Of a DNA stretch of 64,000 nucleotides, positions 26,823 through 36,495 are shown piece after piece. Source of the stretch: an uncultured Nitrospirota bacterium. GTDB taxonomy: Bacteria > Nitrospirota > Nitrospiria > Nitrospirales > UBA8639. Position 1 is the first letter of the stretch; every line of letters begins with the position of its first letter. The stretch spans positions 93,328 to 157,327 of the forward strand of contig CAKZPV010000002.1 in NCBI GenBank assembly GCA_937139405.1, written 5' to 3'. The translations under genes and the position numbers were made by a program. The notes under the pieces were generated by a model. That model saw only the letters and a list, made by a program, of their open reading frames with translations, ran no database searches and was not told the DNA's origin.

Positions 26823-27089
26823 CTATGCGGTGCCGGACACGTCTTCTTCTGCCTGAGTGAGAATTTGAGCAAATCGTTTCCCTACAATGGTGGTAACTTT
26901 CCCCATAATTTCGGTCAGTTCTTTCAATTCTTCTGGCTTGAGTTCTTCTTTCAGATTCGGGTGCAGACCCCAATTGGCATTCACGAGTTTCCCATCTCGT
27001 TTGATCACGACATGTAGAATTTCTGTCTCGGCTGAATTAGTCGAATCTTTCGATGATGTGATTCCGGCTCCTGCGTTGCTCTGTGCCAT
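26823..27089 (-). CDS. Small hypothetical protein
   Basis: 88 residues, start ATG 27089 with GAAGGAGA about six bases upstream. The first 20 residues are Ser/Thr/Ala-rich and probably disordered; the rest has strands (EILHVVIKRDGKLVNANWGL) followed by charged helices (LKPEELKELTEIMGKVTTIV). No Cys, no membrane segment. Not recognised. It is transcribed alone, opposite to the neighbouring exporter operon. Confidence 0.6.
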   Translation of the reverse strand: MAQSNAGAGITSSKDSTNSAETEILHVVIKRDGKLVNANWGLHPNLKEELKPEELKELTEIMGKVTTIVGKRFAQILTQAEEDVSGTA

Positions 27090-27341
27090 AACTGTCTCCT
27101 TCGTTCAAAATATTCTATTCGTGAATTGTACTGTATTGTCTTTATCCCTGTAACCTCCTCAGCCCATCCATCTCATCTGAAATTTCTTGTTGGCTTGTCT
27201 GATCTCAAGTTATAGGGGTACATTCCTTCTGGTACGATAAGCTTTCGCCCGGGTACTCTAGCAGAACATGAGTTAGAGGTTGGCCATGAGATACTGGCTT
27301 AAGGGCTGCACCATATTCATATTTTGAGGGGGTAGGCGGGT

Positions 27342-27950
27342 ATGGAAACGAAACGACGGAGATTTTGGGGTAACATGAATTTGAACGATTTGGCCAGGAA
27401 TTTTTTTGAAGGGTTGTTGATCCTGGTGCCAGTCGTCACGACCCTCTCTGTGGCATGGCTAATTGTCCAAGGCGTTGACGGGTGGTTGAATATTCCTATC
27501 CCGGGAGTGGGTTTTCTCGTCACTCTTGGCCTTATCACGTTAACGGGACGCTATGCGTCCACTGTGTTTGTACAGAAAATGCTGGATATGATGGAGCGTG
27601 TGTTAGTCAAAGCCCCTTTTGTCAAACTGCTTTACACATCAATAAAAGATTTGATTGAGGCATTTATGGGGGAAAAACGCCGCTTTGATCAGCCAGTCTT
27701 AGTCTCCTTATCCCCGGGGGGACATGGTGAAGCGGTGGGGTTTGTGACTCGAACTGATTTGGAATTTTTGGGATTGCTGGGCCATGTCGCTGTTTATTTT
27801 CCACAGTCCTATAACTTTGCAGGGCATCTCCTGGTTTTTCCCAAGGACCAGGTGCGACCTCTAGAAGTCGAAAGTTCGGAAGTCATGGCTTTCATCGTGT
27901 CAGGTGGAGTCTCCGGCGGTCCTCATGGCCAAGGTGCGTTAGTTGGTTAA
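27342..27950 (+). CDS. DUF502 family membrane protein
   Basis: 202 residues with two membrane helices near the N-terminus (GLLILVPVVTTLSVAWLIVQ and GVGFLVTLGLITLTG), then the family block PFVKLLYTSIKDLIEAFMG and a beta-rich cytoplasmic part ending in a Gly-rich tail. DUF502 proteins occur widely in Gram-negative bacteria and plants (COV-like), and their molecular function is not settled. Start ATG 27342 is poorly supported; ATG 27375 (MNLNDLARN) is an alternative. Monocistronic by position. Confidence 0.85.
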   Translation: METKRRRFWGNMNLNDLARNFFEGLLILVPVVTTLSVAWLIVQGVDGWLNIPIPGVGFLVTLGLITLTGRYASTVFVQKMLDMMERVLVKAPFVKLLYTSIKDLIEAFMGEKRRFDQPVLVSLSPGGHGEAVGFVTRTDLEFLGLLGHVAVYFPQSYNFAGHLLVFPKDQVRPLEVESSEVMAFIVSGGVSGGPHGQGALVG

Positions 27951-28116
27951 GCGCAATATGTCTGATATGAGAGAGTCCTCCTACCCCAAATAAACACGTT
28001 GTATTTGCCAATCTCTCATTTCCTGTGAATATTCAACAGGTCGGCTAGGCAGGGTCTGTCGAGTGTTCCATTCTCAGGTGCTTGCCAATTCCGACCGATG
28101 AGGTTCATGTGATAAA

Positions 28117-28177
28117 ATGAATGAAAATTCCATCTTGTCGAATTGCCATTCATTTATTAGAATATATATTCATTCAT
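28117..28177. promoter_or_regulatory. Repeated CATTCAT/ATGAATG elements and promoter before tetR-RND operon
   Basis: ATGAATG at 28117-28123 and its complement CATTCAT at 28147-28153 and 28171-28177 surround a promoter candidate, TTGTCG (28135-28140), 17-base spacer, TAGAAT (28158-28163). One element lies inside the spacer and one just after the -10, positions that suit a repressor. The regulator gene starts at 28207, so this is probably its own operator region. Confidence 0.55.
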
Positions 28178-28206
28178 AGGCAAATTCTCCAGTACGGGGG
28201 AAATTC

Positions 28207-28839
28207 GTGGATCAGCGTTCCCAGCGAAAGCAGCGTGAATATGAGGCCAGGAGAGAAGAAATTCTTCTAGCGGCCGAGCGAATGTTTTCCCAGCATGGGT
28301 TCTTTAAAACGAGTATGGCGGAAATCGCGGAATCTGCTCAATTTGCCATGGGTACTGTATATAGGTTTTTTAAGAGTAAGGAAGAAATTTATATTTCACT
28401 AGTAGAGGCCAAAGTCGAAGAACTTTTGAGCCTTTTGAAGGAAGCGACAAAAGGCGGAGCTTCGACTCCAGAGAAGCTGCGGGAAGTGATAAACGTGAAA
28501 TTGGCGTTTGCGGATCAAAATCGTGATTTTTTTCGGATTTATGTTTCCGAATGGAGTGGGTTTGAATGGACGGTTAAAAGCGCATTTGGTGATCGTGTGT
28601 GGAAAAAATATTTGGCTCAAATTGATCTTGTTGCAAACTTGATAAAGGAAGGGATTAAATCAAAAGATTTTCGTAAGGTGAATCCGAAAGATACCTCACT
28701 GGCGCTCCATGGTATGTTGAATTCTACGATTTATGTATGGATTTTACAGGCGGGTCCTAAGGAGTCCTTGGTCGACAAGGGAAAGTGGTTGGGCTCCTTG
28801 TTTCTTGGTGGCATTGGTGCCGTCACGACGAAATCATAA
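28207..28839 (+). CDS. TetR/AcrR-family regulator of the RND efflux operon
   Basis: 210 residues from GTG 28207 after a weak ACGGGGG site. Helix-turn-helix near residues 10-57: EILLAAERMFSQHGFFKTSM and IAESAQFAMGTVYRFFKSKE, with the usual YRFF recognition helix. The C-terminal half is a helical ligand domain. It is followed within 14 bases by the RND adaptor gene, so it most likely controls that pump. The flanking CATTCAT elements are the likely operator. Confidence 0.9.
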   Translation: MDQRSQRKQREYEARREEILLAAERMFSQHGFFKTSMAEIAESAQFAMGTVYRFFKSKEEIYISLVEAKVEELLSLLKEATKGGASTPEKLREVINVKLAFADQNRDFFRIYVSEWSGFEWTVKSAFGDRVWKKYLAQIDLVANLIKEGIKSKDFRKVNPKDTSLALHGMLNSTIYVWILQAGPKESLVDKGKWLGSLFLGGIGAVTTKS

Positions 28840-28852
28840 TGGTGAAATGCTG

Positions 28853-29956
28853 ATGATGATTCATAGACACAGTTACTGGTATGTGCTTGTTTTCATTGTT
28901 GCTATTCTTGGCGTACAAGGATGTAGCGAACAACAAGCCGCACAGCCACCACAAGGACGACCACCGACACCTGTTCGCGTGACAGAAGTGGCGAGTCGAA
29001 CGGTGCAACAAACCGTGGAATTGGTGGGCACGGTCGAACCCTGGCGGCGAAGTGTCGTGGCAGGGGAGCTAGCGGCACTTGTGGAGAAATTTCCTGTGGA
29101 CGAAGGTATGAAGGTGAAGCGAGGGCAGGTCTTAGCTCAGTTACGAACAGATACCTTAACCATCCAGCTTAATGCTGCTGATGCCTCCCATCGTGAAGCC
29201 GAAACGCGCTATCAACAAGCTAAAAAAGATCTTGAACGGATAAAGAGGTTGTTTGCGAAGCAATTGGTCACACAAAAAGAATATGACGATGCCATGACTC
29301 AGGAAGCCGCTTTGGCGAACCGGTTGGCCCTCTTAGAGTCGGAGCTATTGCAGGTGCGTGATCAATTGCAGAAGACGCGCGTGGTGGCCCCATTTGACGG
29401 GTGGGTGACCAAAGAATTCACCGAAGTCGGGCAATGGATTCAGGCTGGCGGACCAATTGTTGAATTGGTTGATCTGTCTCAAGTACAAGTTGAAGTGCCG
29501 TTGCCGGAACGCTATGTCGGCGAAGTCAAGGTTGGTGCGTCGGTGACGGCCAACTTTGATGGGCTTCAAGGGTTTGAGGCCAAAGGCCGAGTATTTTCGG
29601 TGGTGGCCCAAGCCGACAGGAATTCTCGAACTTTTCCCATAAAAATTGAATTACCGAATGCGGATCTTGCCATTAAGAGTGGATTAGTCTCTCGAGTCAT
29701 CTTGCAGGTAGGAACGCCTTATGAAGCCCTGGTGGTTCCTAAAGATGCGCTCGTTCTTCGTGGTGGATCGGAGTTTGTGTTTGTGATGAAAGATGGCAGC
29801 GTGTCGCAAGTCCCTGTGATGACAGTCAACCATGTCAATAGTGATGTAGAAATCAATGGCCAACTTGAGCCAGGGATGATCGTGGTCGTTGAAGGCAATG
29901 AACGCTTGAGGCCTGGGCAGCCAGTGCGTGTGCTTGAAGAGGAACCAGCTGCATGA
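28853..29956 (+). CDS. RND efflux periplasmic adaptor lipoprotein (MFP)
   Basis: 367 residues from ATG 28853, seven bases after GGTGA; ATG 28847 and 28856 are alternatives. The signal ends in a lipobox (VAILGVQGC), so the adaptor is lipid-anchored. It has the lipoyl halves (VVAGELAALVEKFPVDEGM and KTRVVAPFDGWVTKEF), a helical hairpin between them (residues about 95-160), then beta-barrel and membrane-proximal domains (LVVPKDALVLRGG). It couples the RND pump to its outer-membrane channel. The stop overlaps the pump start by four bases. Confidence 0.92.
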   Translation: MMIHRHSYWYVLVFIVAILGVQGCSEQQAAQPPQGRPPTPVRVTEVASRTVQQTVELVGTVEPWRRSVVAGELAALVEKFPVDEGMKVKRGQVLAQLRTDTLTIQLNAADASHREAETRYQQAKKDLERIKRLFAKQLVTQKEYDDAMTQEAALANRLALLESELLQVRDQLQKTRVVAPFDGWVTKEFTEVGQWIQAGGPIVELVDLSQVQVEVPLPERYVGEVKVGASVTANFDGLQGFEAKGRVFSVVAQADRNSRTFPIKIELPNADLAIKSGLVSRVILQVGTPYEALVVPKDALVLRGGSEFVFVMKDGSVSQVPVMTVNHVNSDVEINGQLEPGMIVVVEGNERLRPGQPVRVLEEEPAA

Positions 29957-32900
29957 ACGTGATTCAAGCCGCCATTCGTTATCCGGTGACGACCACCGTT
30001 GGTGTGTTGTTCGTGGTGTTGTTCGGTGTCGTGTCTTTGCTGCGCTTACCCATTCAACTGACACCAGACGTCACGAAAGAAGAAATAACCGTCGACACTC
30101 GATGGCATGGAGCCAGTTCTCACGAAATTGAGAGAGAAATCATTGATGAGCAAGAAGAGCAGCTAAAGGGTGTCCAGGGTCTTGAGAAAATGTTTTCCGA
30201 GAGCTCCTTTGGCAGTGGGAGAATTATCTTGCGGTTCCCGGCGGGAACAGATCCCGATGCCTCTCTCCTCCTCGTTTCCAATCGTCTGAATCAAGTGAAG
30301 GAATATCCGGACGAAACCGACGAGCCGGTCTTGAGCAGCGCTGATTCTGCGGGATCAGCCATAGGATGGTTTATTTTCGAATCCGTAGAGAATAACCCTG
30401 TGGCCATCGACACGATGTATGACTACGCAGAAGATGTGATTAAAGCCAGGTTTGAACGGGTGTCGGGAGTGGCAGCATCGAACGTCTACGGTGGGCGTGA
30501 GCGGGAAATGCAAGTGTTGGTAGATCCTGCCAAATTAGCAGCGCGTTCTCTCACCTGGCTTGATTTGGCTCGAGCCTTGGATCAAGAGAACCGAGATTTC
30601 AGTGGCGGTGACTTTGATGAAGGTAAGCGTTCATATGTCGTGCGAACTGTGGGTGAATACCAAACGCCGGAAGATATTGAATCAGTCATCATAGCACGCC
30701 GCAATGGAGCACCTGTCTATGTTCGCGATGTTGCGACGGTGAAGCTCGATTACAAAGACCCGACAAATGTTGTGCGGCAAAGCGGCAAGCCATGCATTGC
30801 GATCAATGCGGTGCGTCAACCTGGAGCGAACGTTCTTGAAATAATGGATGGTTTGCGAGAAGCCGTGCGTGAACTCAATGAGGCACGGTTGAATCCACGC
30901 GGCTTTAAACTCTATCAAGTCTATGATGAGACAGATTACATCTATAGTTCTTTGTCGTTGGTTCAACAAAACTTAGTCGTCGGGAGTTTGTTGGCGATCA
31001 TGGTGCTCTATTTGTTTTTACGAACGGGGAGTACGACCCTGGTGATTGGTTTAGCCATTCCCATTAGCATCATGGGGACGTTTATCGCACTCTGGCTCTT
31101 AGAACGCAATTTAAATGTCATTAGCTTAGCAGGGATGACTTTTGCCGCTGGGATGTTGGTCGACAACTCTATCGTGGTGTTGGAAAATATTTATCGACAT
31201 CGAGAGTCGGGAAAATCACTTGTTCAAGCTGCGTACGATGGAACGACAGAAGTCTGGGGAGCGGTGTTGGCTAGTACTCTGACGACCATTGCCGTCTTTA
31301 TTCCGATTGTATTTATTGAAGAACAATCGGGACAACTCTTTCGAGATATTGCCATCGCGATTAGTGCAGGAGTCGGTCTCAGCTTGTTGGTTTCTATTAC
31401 GGTGATTTCCAGTTTGTCCGCGAGAATTCTGACGACACGCAAAGTGCACGATGACGCATCAACGAATCAAGGGTTCACGGGTGCTGGATTTGATGCGCTG
31501 GGGTTTTCGGATGAGTTGACTGCTCCTGGACCTCGTACTCTAGCGGATCGTGTCAGTATGCTCGTATCGAAAATTTGTGGCAATGCGACGCATCGGCTCA
31601 TCACGATTGTCGGCCTCATCTCAATGTCGTGTGTTTTTGCCTGGATGTTGGTACCTCAAGCCGAATATTTGCCTACTGGGAATCGAAATCTTGTCATCGG
31701 CATCCTTCTGCCTCCGCCAGGTTATAACATGGAGACTTTCGTCAAAATGGGGCATACGATTGAATCAGTCTTGAGTCCCTATTGGTCTGCCAAGCCTGGC
31801 ACTTCTGAAGAATCTGAATTAGATGGACCGAGCATCAGAAATTTTTTCTATGTGGCTCGAGGGCGAATGGTGTTCATGGGAGCGCGGACAAATGAGGATG
31901 GGCGCGCCAAAGAGCTGATTCCTCTCATGCGACGTGCCACAGCCGATTTGCCAGGGGTCATCAGTATTATTACACAACGTAGTTTGTTTCAACGAGGATT
32001 AGGTGAAGGCCGGAATATTGATATGGAAATAACCGGGCCGGATTTGAATGTCTTGGTGGCATTGGGTGGGAAAATTTTCCAGCAAGTAAAAGGGATCATG
32101 CCGGGAGCTCAGGTTCGACCGAAGCCTAGCTTGGATTTGGGTACACCGGAACTTCATGTGAAGTTACGTCGTGATCGCGCGGCTGATCTCCAACTCACAA
32201 ATCAAGAACTCGGTTTTACTATTGATGCGTTGGTGGATGGGGCGAAGGCGAGTGATTTTAAGTATGAAGGCGATGAAATTGATTTGACGGTTCGTGGGGA
32301 AGACCGTTATGCCACGCGGACTCAAGATATTGAAAAGATTCCCATTCATACTCCGGGAGGGCGATTAACGACGGTGGGAGCAATTGCGAATGTGAAATTG
32401 GTTCCGGGTCCGGAACAGATCAATCACATTGAACGGGAGCGAGCGATTGTCATTTCAGTTATTCCACCAGCTGAGATGCCCATCGAAGCGGCCATGGCTC
32501 TGTTGCAGCAACAAGTCATTACCCCAATAAAAGAAGAAGGGTCTTTAGGCCAATTGTATAATATTAGTCTGTCTGGAACCGCGGATGATCTCACGAAGAC
32601 CTATGATGCCCTAAAATGGAACTTGCTATTGGCGCTGTTAATTACCTATTTGTTGATTGCTGCATTATTTGAAAGTTTTCTATATCCGCTAGTTATTATC
32701 ACGAGTGTGCCTTTGGCGGCAGCTGGCGGTTTGCTTGGTTTGGCATTAGTGAATCAGTTTGTCGGGTATCAACCGATGGACGTGTTGACGATGTTAGGGT
32801 TCATCATCCTTTTGGGTGTGGTGGTCAATAATGCTATTCTGGTCGTGCATCAGGCTTTGAATTTTCTCGACCCTAAGCGTCGTGCAGGGAATGGGGCTGC

Positions 32901-33216
32901 TTCATCGACGACGACATGGTCGACTGACGATCCCATTCAAGCCATTGCAGAATCGGTTCGAACACGCTTCCGTCCCATTATGATGAGTATGTTAACAACG
33001 ACGTTTGGTCTTTTTCCATTGGTTGTGTCATCAGGAGCGGGGTCGGAATTGTATCGTGGCATTGGAAGTATCGTGTTAGGTGGTTTGGTGACATCCACGC
33101 TTTTTACGCTGATCTTGGTGCCGGCCCTATTTAGTTTCTTCATGGATGTGAAGAAGGCAGGATCGCGCATGATGATGTCCAAGCCTGCTGTGTCAGCTAG
33201 CATGAGAGAAGTGTAA
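29953..33216 (+). CDS. RND-family efflux pump inner-membrane transporter
   Basis: 1087 residues with the AcrB-like repeat: an N-terminal helix (IRYPVTTTVGVLFVVLFGVV), a large periplasmic loop, helices 2-6, a second loop and helices 8-12. In helix 4 the proton-relay motif reads GMLVDNSIVVLEN, with a single Asp where AcrB has two; GVVVNNAILVVHQA in helix 10 is also Asn-rich, as in several environmental RND clades. A helix 1-proximal block (LPIQLTPDVTKEEITVDT) resembles the HAE-1/CusA border group. Substrates could be drugs, metals or lipids and cannot be read from the sequence. Confidence 0.92.
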   Translation: MNVIQAAIRYPVTTTVGVLFVVLFGVVSLLRLPIQLTPDVTKEEITVDTRWHGASSHEIEREIIDEQEEQLKGVQGLEKMFSESSFGSGRIILRFPAGTDPDASLLLVSNRLNQVKEYPDETDEPVLSSADSAGSAIGWFIFESVENNPVAIDTMYDYAEDVIKARFERVSGVAASNVYGGREREMQVLVDPAKLAARSLTWLDLARALDQENRDFSGGDFDEGKRSYVVRTVGEYQTPEDIESVIIARRNGAPVYVRDVATVKLDYKDPTNVVRQSGKPCIAINAVRQPGANVLEIMDGLREAVRELNEARLNPRGFKLYQVYDETDYIYSSLSLVQQNLVVGSLLAIMVLYLFLRTGSTTLVIGLAIPISIMGTFIALWLLERNLNVISLAGMTFAAGMLVDNSIVVLENIYRHRESGKSLVQAAYDGTTEVWGAVLASTLTTIAVFIPIVFIEEQSGQLFRDIAIAISAGVGLSLLVSITVISSLSARILTTRKVHDDASTNQGFTGAGFDALGFSDELTAPGPRTLADRVSMLVSKICGNATHRLITIVGLISMSCVFAWMLVPQAEYLPTGNRNLVIGILLPPPGYNMETFVKMGHTIESVLSPYWSAKPGTSEESELDGPSIRNFFYVARGRMVFMGARTNEDGRAKELIPLMRRATADLPGVISIITQRSLFQRGLGEGRNIDMEITGPDLNVLVALGGKIFQQVKGIMPGAQVRPKPSLDLGTPELHVKLRRDRAADLQLTNQELGFTIDALVDGAKASDFKYEGDEIDLTVRGEDRYATRTQDIEKIPIHTPGGRLTTVGAIANVKLVPGPEQINHIERERAIVISVIPPAEMPIEAAMALLQQQVITPIKEEGSLGQLYNISLSGTADDLTKTYDALKWNLLLALLITYLLIAALFESFLYPLVIITSVPLAAAGGLLGLALVNQFVGYQPMDVLTMLGFIILLGVVVNNAILVVHQALNFLDPKRRAGNGAASSTTTWSTDDPIQAIAESVRTRFRPIMMSMLTTTFGLFPLVVSSGAGSELYRGIGSIVLGGLVTSTLFTLILVPALFSFFMDVKKAGSRMMMSKPAVSASMREV

Positions 33217-33251
33217 ATCCTTACAACCAAGATGGTAGGCATGCATACAAC

Positions 33252-34619
33252 ATGATTCAGAACATAGTCAGGGAAAATCAAAGCGTAAATGTTTTGAAAC
33301 GGATGTTGAGGTTGAGTCTGTTTGTTCTGTTGTGTGGATTTGGACAGACAGGATTGGCTGCGACTGACCCTCAACTTTCGGCGCAACCCGAAGACCTGGT
33401 CCTGAAATTAAGTTTGCGTGATGCGATGGATGCTTCCGTGAATCAGAATCCTACTGTCCGGATATTTCAAGAACGCATTCTTCAGGCGCAACATGTGGCC
33501 AATACCCGATTGGGCGCTTTATTACCGAATCTTTCAGGCCAATTGAGCGGGGCACGCCGACGGTTTTTTACAGGGTCATTTGGTGGAAGCCCAACAGTCA
33601 CCAATCCTCGAGATTTCTATGAAGCTCGAGCGTCGTTGACCCAGAATGTGTTTAGTCTGAGTCTTATTCAAAAATGGCGGGCAGCCAAATCTGGTGTCGA
33701 TGTGGCCTCCCTCAATGCTGAAGTCACGAAGCGAGATACGATGGCCACAGTCGGGCTCGTCTATCTAGAGACACTTCGGGCCAAAGCTGCGGTAGAGGCG
33801 CGCAAGGCCGATGTGACGTTGAACCAAGAGTTGTTGCGTTTGGCGACTGAACGCAAGGCTGCAGGGATGGCCACAAGTTTAGATGTCACACGAGCTAAGG
33901 TGCAGTTGGAAAATGTACGACAACGATTATTGGTGGCTGAAAACGAACGTGATCGCGCCAAGCTCAATCTCATCCGATCGATCGGGCTGTCCTTCGATGT
34001 CCCTTTGATTCTTACAGATGAGATGGCCATGGTTTCAGTCCCTGAGCAGAACATGGCAGAGGCTTTGTCGGTCGCCAAGGATAATCGAACCGAACTGAAA
34101 GTTCAAAAACAAAAGGAACGGTTAGCTTCGTTGACACTCAGTTCTGTCACAAGTGAACGAGTGCCGTCGATTCAAGCATCGGGCGATGTCGGATTAATCG
34201 GCAATCAAATTCCCGATATGCTGACGACTGATAATGTGCAAGTGCTCATGAGTGTCCCCATTTTTGATGGTGGGCAACGAGAAGGTCGGATTTCCGAAAG
34301 CCGAAGTTTGGTGAGGCAGGAGGCCATTACCACGCAAGATATTCGGTATCAGGTGACGCTAGAAGTTCGAGATGCGTTACTCACGCTGCATTCAGCAAAA
34401 AAACAGGTTGCGGTGGCCGATGAAGGGCTGAAGCTTTCTTTGACGGAATTAGAATTAGCCAGGGAGCGTTTTGCCGTGGGTGTTGCCACGAACATCGAAG
34501 TCACGAATGCGCAAACGTCGGTGGCTCAGGCGCGGGATAATGTGATTGAATCGCTCTTTAATTTTAATGCTGCTCGTATAAACCTCGCGCGGTCTCAAGG
34601 ACGCTTGCAAGACCTCTAG
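33252..34619 (+). CDS. TolC-like outer-membrane channel of the RND operon
   Basis: 455 residues with an N-terminal signal (LSLFVLLCGFGQTGLA). Two outer-membrane-efflux repeats are visible, each starting with LSLRDAMDASVNQNPTV-like or VLMSVPIFDGGQREGR segments and containing long amphipathic helices. No lipobox, so this is of TolC type rather than OprM type. ATG 33252 gives an 18-residue pre-signal stretch; ATG 33303 is an alternative that would give a more typical signal peptide. It completes the TetR-MFP-RND-channel operon and is followed 26 bases later by prfC. Confidence 0.9.
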   Translation: MIQNIVRENQSVNVLKRMLRLSLFVLLCGFGQTGLAATDPQLSAQPEDLVLKLSLRDAMDASVNQNPTVRIFQERILQAQHVANTRLGALLPNLSGQLSGARRRFFTGSFGGSPTVTNPRDFYEARASLTQNVFSLSLIQKWRAAKSGVDVASLNAEVTKRDTMATVGLVYLETLRAKAAVEARKADVTLNQELLRLATERKAAGMATSLDVTRAKVQLENVRQRLLVAENERDRAKLNLIRSIGLSFDVPLILTDEMAMVSVPEQNMAEALSVAKDNRTELKVQKQKERLASLTLSSVTSERVPSIQASGDVGLIGNQIPDMLTTDNVQVLMSVPIFDGGQREGRISESRSLVRQEAITTQDIRYQVTLEVRDALLTLHSAKKQVAVADEGLKLSLTELELARERFAVGVATNIEVTNAQTSVAQARDNVIESLFNFNAARINLARSQGRLQDL

Positions 34620-34645
34620 CGTTTCGTTCGTGTTCTCGAAACATC

Positions 34646-36247
34646 ATGACGACAACACAACTTCAACAAGAAATTCGCACGGCAGCCAGTAAACGTCGAA
34701 CGTTTGCCATTATCAGTCATCCTGATGCGGGTAAGACGACCTTAACTGAAAAACTGTTACTCTATTCGGGAATGGTTCGAACAGCGGGGATGGTTGGTGC
34801 GAGGAAGGATAGGAAATTAGCCACGTCAGACTGGATGGAAATGGAGCAGGAGCGGGGCATTTCTATTACCGCGTCCGCGATGCAGTTCCCGTATAAAGAT
34901 GCCGTGATCAATGTGCTAGATACCCCTGGCCATCAAGATTTTTGTGAAGACACGTATCGAACCCTGACGGCAGCAGATAGCGCGATTATGGTCATTGATG
35001 CGGCCAAAGGTGTGGAAACCCAGACCCGAAAACTGTTTGAAGTCTGCCGGCTTCGTCAAATTCCTGTATTGACGTTAATCAATAAAATGGATCTTCCAGG
35101 TAGGCCACCCTTAGATCTTATGGCAGAAGTTGAAGAAATCCTGGGTATTCATGCAAGTCCCGTTAATTGGCCGATCGGGTCAGGCAAAGAGTTTATGGGG
35201 GTGGTGAATCGAGAAACGCGGCAAGTGTTGCTATTTACAAAAACCGCGAAGGCTGGGGCGGCAAAACCTGAATTAACCACACTCGCATTGGATGATCCTT
35301 CATTAAAGAGCCGAGTGCCAGCATATATTTGGGAAGAATTGGAGCATGATCTAGAATTGCTAGAAATAGCGGGAAATCCATTTTCCAAGGATGAATTTCA
35401 AAATGGAAAAGTGACACCAGTCTTTTTCGGATCAGCTCTGACTAACTTTGGTGTCGAAACCTTTTTCGATGCCTTTGTCGACATGGCCCCGCATCCCCAT
35501 GCGCGAGTCGCTGATTTGCCGGATGGCGAGGAGCAGACGATAGATCCAGCAGAGGTGCCGTTTAGTGCCTACGTGTTCAAGTTGCAGGCTAATATGAATC
35601 CTCGTCACCGTGATAGCACCGCGTTCATGCGCGTGTGTTCGGGTAAGTTTGACCGGGATATGGTGGTCAAACATCACCGAACAAAAAGTGATGTGCGGTT
35701 GTCACGTCCGCATAGCATGGTAGCCAAAGAGCGAAATACTGTGGATGTCGCCTATCCGGGCGATGTCATTGGTATTATTAATACCGGCGCTTTTCAGATT
35801 GGGGATACGATATCTTTAACAGAAGGCTTTAACTACAAACCGCTTCCGCAATTTCAGCCAGAAGTCTTTGCGCGGGTGCGTCCAAAGGATACCATCATGC
35901 GAAAATCCTTTGATAAAGGGATCGAGCAACTCGCAAAAGAAGGCGCTATTCAAATCATGCGAAGTCTGGATGGCCTTGAGTTTTTTGTTGGAGCAGTAGG
36001 GCGTCTTCAGTTTGATGTGTTGGAGTTTCGCTTGCAAAGTGAGTATCGCGTCAAAACTATCGTCGATATGCTGCCCTATGAATCCAGCGCCTGGTTAGTA
36101 GGAGATGTTGAAACGTTTAAGCCACCTTCCGATGCGTTAGTTGTAAAAGATAGTCAGGGTAGGGCAGTCGTCTTATTCCGCAGCGCTTGGTCAAAAAACT
36201 TCGCTCGCGAACGTAACCCAGAACATGATTTCAATGACATGGGGTAA
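34646..36247 (+). CDS. prfC: Peptide chain release factor 3 (RF3)
   Basis: Translational GTPase that recycles RF1/RF2 after peptide release. 533 residues, the usual length. G1 SHPDAGKTTLTEKLL, G2 region ERGISITASAMQF, G3 DTPGHQDF and G4 NKMDLPGR are intact, followed by domains II and III (FVGAVGRLQFDVLEFRL near the end). The gene starts 26 bases after the TolC-like gene and so can be read through from the efflux operon, an unusual place for a translation factor. There is no obvious promoter in the gap. Confidence 0.95.
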   Translation: MTTTQLQQEIRTAASKRRTFAIISHPDAGKTTLTEKLLLYSGMVRTAGMVGARKDRKLATSDWMEMEQERGISITASAMQFPYKDAVINVLDTPGHQDFCEDTYRTLTAADSAIMVIDAAKGVETQTRKLFEVCRLRQIPVLTLINKMDLPGRPPLDLMAEVEEILGIHASPVNWPIGSGKEFMGVVNRETRQVLLFTKTAKAGAAKPELTTLALDDPSLKSRVPAYIWEELEHDLELLEIAGNPFSKDEFQNGKVTPVFFGSALTNFGVETFFDAFVDMAPHPHARVADLPDGEEQTIDPAEVPFSAYVFKLQANMNPRHRDSTAFMRVCSGKFDRDMVVKHHRTKSDVRLSRPHSMVAKERNTVDVAYPGDVIGIINTGAFQIGDTISLTEGFNYKPLPQFQPEVFARVRPKDTIMRKSFDKGIEQLAKEGAIQIMRSLDGLEFFVGAVGRLQFDVLEFRLQSEYRVKTIVDMLPYESSAWLVGDVETFKPPSDALVVKDSQGRAVVLFRSAWSKNFARERNPEHDFNDMG

Positions 36248-36435
36248 CTAAATGTAGAAAACATCTATGGGAGTGAGATCCAACATCATTCAAGAAACAT
36301 GAACACTTTCAATTCAATGTATCGGAATTATTTAATTAGTGTCTGACCCTTATTAATTGTTGAGGCTATGAAAAATTTCCAAGTAGGCTTGTAACGGGTT
36401 GATGAATACAAAGACAAATCAGGAGATCAATAACA

Positions 36436-36483
36436 ATGGCTCTTGTTTGGCGTCTATTTAACGGGATTTCAGGATCCTCATAA
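36436..36483 (+). CDS. Possible 15-residue leader ORF
   Basis: A short frame, ATG 36436 to TAA 36483, has AGGAG ten bases upstream (36421-36425). It encodes 15 residues including one Trp and two Arg. Its stop codon touches the AAGGAG ribosome site of the following thioredoxin-like gene, so it could couple or attenuate translation of that gene. There is no homology evidence; it may be chance. Confidence 0.3.
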   Translation: MALVWRLFNGISGSS

Positions 36484-36495
36484 GGAGATGTAGCG

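Noticed and set aside
36330..36370. GTGTCTGACCCTTATTAATT sequence after prfC
   Set aside because: It resembles words seen near REP-associated transposase ends, but only one copy is present and no paired end or transposase is here.
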